In this document: positions 60,301 to 64,000 of the stretch, one piece after another
Numbering within the stretch: the first letter of the stretch is position 1
How the letters are laid out: each line of letters begins with the position of its first letter
NCBI RefSeq assembly: GCF_002844535.1
Contig: NZ_PJNH01000001.1
Span: forward strand, 992,001-1,056,000
Direction: 5' to 3'
DNA length: 64,000 nt
Source of the DNA: Halalkalibacillus sediminis
Lineage (GTDB): Bacteria; Bacillota; Bacilli; Bacillales; Alkalibacillaceae
Position numbers and translations under genes: made by a program
The notes under the pieces: model-generated
Told to the model about the DNA's origin: nothing
Database searches by the model: none
What the model saw: the letters and a program-made list of their open reading frames with translations, nothing else

Positions 60301-61041
60301 TTAGGATTGAATTTGTTCTGCAATATCGCCTAAACTTTCTTTTTGAATGGAAAATAACTCTTGGATGCCTTTTGTGGCGAGTTCGATCATCTCACTCAAT
60401 TGAGCTGGTGAAAATGTCGCTTCCTCACCTGTACCTTGTAACTCAACGAATTCTTGTTCATCTGTCATTACAATATTCATATCCACAGCAGCTGTCGAGT
60501 CTTCTTCGTAACAAAGATCCAAAATGGATTCTCCTTGTTCGGTAACTCCAACTGATGTTGCTGCCAGATAGTGTTTGATCGGCATTTCTTCAATCAATTC
60601 GTCTTGAAGTAATTTCCCACATGCAAGAGCAACTGCAATAAATGCACCTGTAATCGAAGCCGTACGCGTTCCGCCATCTGCTTGTATGACATCACAATCT
60701 ACCCAAATTGTCCGTTCGCCAATTTTATTCAAATCAATAACTGAGCGAAGTGAACGGCCAATCAACCTTTGGATTTCCATTGTACGACCCGATACTTTAC
60801 CTTTTGAGGATTCACGGATGTTCCGCTGATCAGTCGCCCTTGGCAACATTGCATATTCTGCTGTAATCCACCCTTTTCCTTCTCCTCGCATGAAAGGTGG
60901 TACTTTTTTCTCCACGCTTGCGTTACAAATCACTTTGGTATCACCAACAGTGATTAAAACAGAGCCCTCTGGGTGTTTAGTGAATTCAGTTACTACCTGA
61001 ATATCTCTTAATTGATCGTTTAAACGACCATCTACTCTCAT
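60301..61041 (-). CDS. rph: Ribonuclease PH
   Basis: 246 residues; phosphorolytic 3' exoribonuclease that trims tRNA precursors. [29 protein letters not shown] and the [10 protein letters not shown] helix are family hallmarks. In B. subtilis gerM lies upstream in the same operon; it is missing here. Confidence 0.95.
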   Translation of the reverse strand: MRVDGRLNDQLRDIQVVTEFTKHPEGSVLITVGDTKVICNASVEKKVPPFMRGEGKGWITAEYAMLPRATDQRNIRESSKGKVSGRTMEIQRLIGRSLRSVIDLNKIGERTIWVDCDVIQADGGTRTASITGAFIAVALACGKLLQDELIEEMPIKHYLAATSVGVTEQGESILDLCYEEDSTAAVDMNIVMTDEQEFVELQGTGEEATFSPAQLSEMIELATKGIQELFSIQKESLGDIAEQIQS

Positions 61042-61361
61042 TTGATAACCTCCAATAAGAACTATTAAACATAATTACATATCATTTTTGACAACGATTA
61101 GTATAACATAATGAGAAAAACTTGGCTTACCGCCAAGTCCTAATGGCGAAAGCCTTTGTTTTTCACATACTTTGATCCTTTAACAAAGGTAAACATTTTT
61201 AAAGTAGAACAAGTGAGACACTTATACTTATATCCTCGTGAATACTCAATTCAGTCACACAAGCTTCTTGCAAACATCCTAGCTTACCATCTGTAACATC
61301 TTAATATTTACCCACATAAAAAAACTTATACCAATCATCTAAAGAAGGTATAAGTTCAATA
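61042..61361. other. Intergenic region where gerM would be expected
   Basis: No open frame for GerM. It holds a short hairpin CTTGGC/GCCAAG near 61120 and the racE terminator (61324-61355: ACTTATACC / GGTATAAGT followed by TTTTTTT on the minus strand). Confidence 0.6.
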
Positions 61362-62168
61362 TTAAGTCAACGTAATATGAGCCATCTGAGCACTTTTGAA
61401 TTGAAAAAGTTCTTCTTTTATTTGATGGAACGTATGCAAACTTCCTGTGGTCAATATAATTGGATCTTGACGATCAATGTTATCGTCTGTTGCTTGCATA
61501 CTGTGATAAGTCAAAACAGAACTTACTTCAAATCCAGTTTCTAGCGCTGACGACAAAACGGTAATCTGGCCCCCTACAACTTCCTCGATGATCGATTGGA
61601 TAATTGGATAATGAGTACAACCTAATATCAAAGTATCAATCGTTGGAAATTCCTTCAGTTCTATTAAGCTATCTTCAACGATATGGTATGCATCGTATCT
61701 GTCGAACGTACCACCCTCTATTAATGGTACAAACTTTGGACATGCTACACCATATGTCTCTAGGTCTGGCTTGATAGATAATAATTCTTTTTCATAAGCT
61801 TGGCTATCGATCGTATTTTGGGTACCGATAATCGCTACATGATTAGTTTGAGTAGCCTTGATTGCAGCCCTAGCACCAGGTGCAATGACCCCAATTACCG
61901 GTATAGGTAGCGTTTGTTTCAATTGCTCAAGAACAATTGCGGTGGCTGTATTGCATGCAATCACTAACATTTTAATATCGAACTTTAGTAAGTAATGGAC
62001 AATATCCCAAGTAAACTGTTCCACTTCTTCTTTTTCTTTCGATCCATATGGGCAACGTAATGTATCTCCCAGATAAACAAAGCGTTCTTTCGGTAGCTGA
62101 CGCTTTAGCTCATGGAGTACGGTTAGTCCACCTACACCTGAATCGATTACTCCGATTGGCTGATTCAA
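61362..62168 (-). CDS. racE: Glutamate racemase
   Basis: 268 residues; makes D-glutamate for peptidoglycan. DSGVGGLTV at the N-terminus and the two catalytic Cys in VIACNTATA and ILGCTHYPI are visible. Between the MarR gene (14 bases upstream) and rph, as in Bacillus. Confidence 0.95.
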   Translation of the reverse strand: MNQPIGVIDSGVGGLTVLHELKRQLPKERFVYLGDTLRCPYGSKEKEEVEQFTWDIVHYLLKFDIKMLVIACNTATAIVLEQLKQTLPIPVIGVIAPGARAAIKATQTNHVAIIGTQNTIDSQAYEKELLSIKPDLETYGVACPKFVPLIEGGTFDRYDAYHIVEDSLIELKEFPTIDTLILGCTHYPIIQSIIEEVVGGQITVLSSALETGFEVSSVLTYHSMQATDDNIDRQDPIILTTGSLHTFHQIKEELFQFKSAQMAHITLT

Positions 62169-62182
62169 GATGACTATCCCCT

Positions 62183-62641
62183 TTATTGCTGTTCTTCTTC
62201 GTGTGTTTTCATCTCTTCGAATAGCTGGGTTAAAGAACTTCTTAAGTCATTGACTTCATCTGTAGAAAATTCTTGTAGTATTTCTTTTAAGTACAATTGA
62301 CGCTTTTCAATAACTTCAGCAATAATCTCTTTCCCTTTTTCTAATAGATGTATTCGTACAACACGACGATCTTTTGGATCACGAACACGTTCTATCAGTT
62401 CATTCTTCTCCATTCGATCGACTAAGTCGGTTGTCGTACTGAATGCTAAATACATCTTTTTAGACAACTCGCCAATTGTGAGGTCGCCTGAATCTGAAAG
62501 CCACTGTAAAGCCACGAATTGTGGGGGTGTAATCGGGTAATGATCAAGGATTTCACGTCCTCGTTGTTTCACGATGTGATTTATGTAACGAATATTCTTT
62601 TCGAGTTCTGCTATCACTTGCAAATCCATAGTTGAGTGCAC
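62183..62641 (-). CDS. MarR-family transcriptional regulator (YsmB-like)
   Basis: 152 residues. Winged helix with LTIGELSKKMYLAFSTTTDL and the wing RVRDPKDRRVVRIHL, typical of MarR. GTG start after GGAGGAAG. It likely controls itself and may affect racE; in B. subtilis ysmB stands in the same place. Confidence 0.88.
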   Translation of the reverse strand: MHSTMDLQVIAELEKNIRYINHIVKQRGREILDHYPITPPQFVALQWLSDSGDLTIGELSKKMYLAFSTTTDLVDRMEKNELIERVRDPKDRRVVRIHLLEKGKEIIAEVIEKRQLYLKEILQEFSTDEVNDLRSSLTQLFEEMKTHEEEQQ

Positions 62642-62824
62642 AAAACTTCCTCCTTAGAAACGCTTCATAACTTCTATTCTCGTGGTTTTTTAAGAAAAAT
62701 TCAAGTATATCGACTAAAAATGCAGAAAATCATCGTTTTTTCGCTTTAAATAATCATGAAATTTGGGCGATTGGGCTTTCAGGCAAGCATTAATAGCTTG
62801 CCGAAAATCCCCGCATCCAATTCA

Positions 62825-63049
62825 TTACAATTGAATTTCGCCCAGCCGAATGAGTTCGACTACGGCTTGCGATCGCCCCTTGACTTGCAGTTTCTGAATT
62901 GTATTGGATATATGATTTCGAACGGTTTTTTCGGAGATGTATAGCGCATCTGCGATTTCCTTCGTCGTTTTATCCTGCACCAACAATTCAAAAACTTCTC
63001 TTTCCCTTTTTGTTAGGATGTTGCTCGGTCGATATTTGTCGTTACTCAA
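62825..63049 (-). CDS. gerE: Spore-coat gene regulator GerE
   Basis: 74 residues, a free LuxR-type HTH: LTKREREVFELLVQDKTTKE and KTVRNHISNTIQKL. GerE controls late sigma-K coat genes. TTG start after GAGGGG. The gene order sdhB-ysmA-gerE-ysmB-racE is as in B. subtilis. Confidence 0.94.
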   Translation of the reverse strand: MSNDKYRPSNILTKREREVFELLVQDKTTKEIADALYISEKTVRNHISNTIQKLQVKGRSQAVVELIRLGEIQL

Positions 63050-63167
63050 GCTGTAACCCCTCCTCTGTCTAGAAGTGAGCTACTTGACCATTTGAGGAAA
63101 AGTGTGTTCATGATAATTTATGAAATAATCGGCTTTACCGTTCGAGATAAATGACCTGTATTTTAGA

Positions 63168-63614
63168 TTATTCATTTACTCCGAGTTTTTTCCTTTGTAC
63201 ATCATCGAAAGGAGTAGGTGTCCCAGTCTGGGAATCAATTTGAACGACTCGCCCACGCCCAACAATACACAACTCCTCTTTTTGGTTCAAAGCCATGTAA
63301 TGAATGTCTAAGGAGCTTTTCCCTACATTATCGGTTTTTACATACATCTTTAATTGGTCTCCAAAATACATTTGTTTTAAATAGTTACATTGTAAATCTG
63401 CAACGACGGGGACCTTTTTTGTTTCTTGGGACATCGGGCCGAATAAGTCGACTTCATTCATGTAAGCAATCCTTGCCTCTTCAAAATAAATGAATGGCGA
63501 AACATTATTAACATGCCCAAACATGTCCGTTTCAGAAAAACGTACATTAACTGGAATATAAAAAGAAAACTCTTGTTGCCATGTTTGAAAGTCTTCTATG
63601 TAAGCGATATTCAT
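63168..63614 (-). CDS. Acyl-CoA thioesterase, 4HBT hotdog fold (YsmA-like)
   Basis: 148 residues. VRFSETDMFGHVNNVSPFIYFEEAR (catalytic Asp region, in part DMFGHVNN) is the 4HBT signature. ATG at 63614. It hydrolyses acyl-CoA or related thioesters; substrate unknown. Confidence 0.85.
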   Translation of the reverse strand: MNIAYIEDFQTWQQEFSFYIPVNVRFSETDMFGHVNNVSPFIYFEEARIAYMNEVDLFGPMSQETKKVPVVADLQCNYLKQMYFGDQLKMYVKTDNVGKSSLDIHYMALNQKEELCIVGRGRVVQIDSQTGTPTPFDDVQRKKLGVNE

Positions 63615-63652
63615 TAGTATCATCTCTCTTTCTATAAATCTTTGGAATTAAA

Positions 63653-63682
63653 AATAGGGCTGACATCGAAGTCAGCCCTATT
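63653..63682 (-). terminator. Terminator of the sdh operon
   Basis: AATAGGGCTGAC-ttcgat-GTCAGCCCTATT followed by TTTAATT on the minus strand. Confidence 0.85.
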
Positions 63683-63704
63683 CGTGTTGTTGATCCAATT
63701 AGTT

Positions 63705-64000
63705 TTAGTAGTCACTGCCAAAGAAACTCTTGAATGAGTGTGCAGTAGCATCTCTGTTAAGAGCAGCAATTGAAGTTGTCAAAGGAATCCCTTTTGGACA
63801 AACTTGCACACAGTTTTGAGAGTTCCCACAGTCTTGAAGACCACCCTCACCAGTTACTGCATCTAAGCGTTCGCCCTTATGCATTGCACCAGTTGGATGA
63901 GAATTGTGTAGACGGACTTGTGATAGTGCAGCTGGACCAATAAAGTCCGAATTGCTGTTCACGTTCGGGCAAGCTTCTAGACAAACCCCACAAGTCATAC
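63705..64000 (-). CDS. sdhB: Succinate dehydrogenase iron-sulfur subunit, C-terminal part
   Basis: The last 98 residues or so; the rest is beyond the window edge. The cysteine cluster C-M-T-C-G-V-C-LEACPN (ligand for the 4Fe-4S) and NCVQVCPKGIPL (3Fe-4S and 4Fe-4S) are visible. SdhB carries electrons from SdhA flavin to menaquinone at the membrane. Confidence 0.94.
   Translation of the reverse strand, partial: MTCGVCLEACPNVNSNSDFIGPAALSQVRLHNSHPTGAMHKGERLDAVTGEGGLQDCGNSQNCVQVCPKGIPLTTSIAALNRDATAHSFKSFFGSDY

Overview
The window is chromosomal DNA from a spore-forming Firmicute of the order Bacillales. Its flanks carry tgl, engB (ysxC), lonA, clpX, tig, ysoA-like, rdgB, rph, racE, ysmB-like, gerE, ysmA-like and sdhB in the order known from Bacillus. 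Base composition is AT-rich with strong GGAGG-type ribosome binding sites and many TTG starts. A halotolerant Bacillaceae genus (Halobacillus or Virgibacillus type) is my guess; the species cannot be read from this sequence. lonB (between lonA and clpX) and gerM (between racE and rph) are absent from their usual places.

Layout. 1-14.2 kb: host genes, mostly on the minus strand (transglutaminase fragment, UvrD-like helicase, DUF817 protein, uracil-DNA glycosylase, EngB, LonA, ClpX, trigger factor, TPR protein, fructosamine kinase, CwlO-like endopeptidase). 14.26-17.6 kb: a 3.3 kb relic bounded by a decayed and an intact copy of a tRNA-Arg 3' end. It carries a methyltransferase, a c-di-GMP riboswitch with a lone receiver-domain protein, and a DUF1259-like gene. 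17.6-59.3 kb: an apparently complete HK97-type, cos-packaging siphovirus prophage of about 41.7 kb, in tRNA-Arg(TCT), flanked by 48 bp perfect repeats. 59.3-64 kb: tRNA-Arg, tRNA-Gly and host genes rdgB to sdhB.

Prophage organisation. Integrase, ImmA-type protease, a putative two-gene membrane module, a membrane nuclease and the repressor lie at the right end on the plus strand. Leftward from the repressor run Cro-like and Xis-like regulators, YqaJ/RecT recombination, a DnaD-type replication protein, RusA and a LexA DNA-binding-domain protein. Next comes an accessory cassette with a c-di-GMP riboswitch-receiver gene, XtrA, an AbiC-like protein, an MrcB-HNH nuclease and membrane proteins. Then come HNH/TerS/TerL packaging, methyltransferase, portal, ClpP-type protease, capsid, connectors, major tail protein, glycosyltransferase-like gene, frameshifted chaperone, tape measure, Dit, S74 tail spike, two holins and an M23-LysM lysin. 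Small membrane proteins and a lipoprotein gene end at attL.

Most notable. (1) The major capsid protein, major tail protein and a head-tail connector all end in poly-Thr/Ser tails, and a GT-A-like glycosyltransferase gene lies directly behind the major tail gene. The capsid and tail tube tails share one peptide written with different synonymous codons, which suggests selection on the peptide. I propose a phage-encoded virion O-glycosylation tag system. (2) Two c-di-GMP-I riboswitches each control a CheY-like lone receiver, one in the relic and one in the prophage. (3) The immA-int promoter has a perfect LexA box in its spacer, and the phage also encodes a LexA DNA-binding domain without protease. 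(4) The accessory cassette carries duplicated xtrA 3' ends that mark how defence genes were gained.
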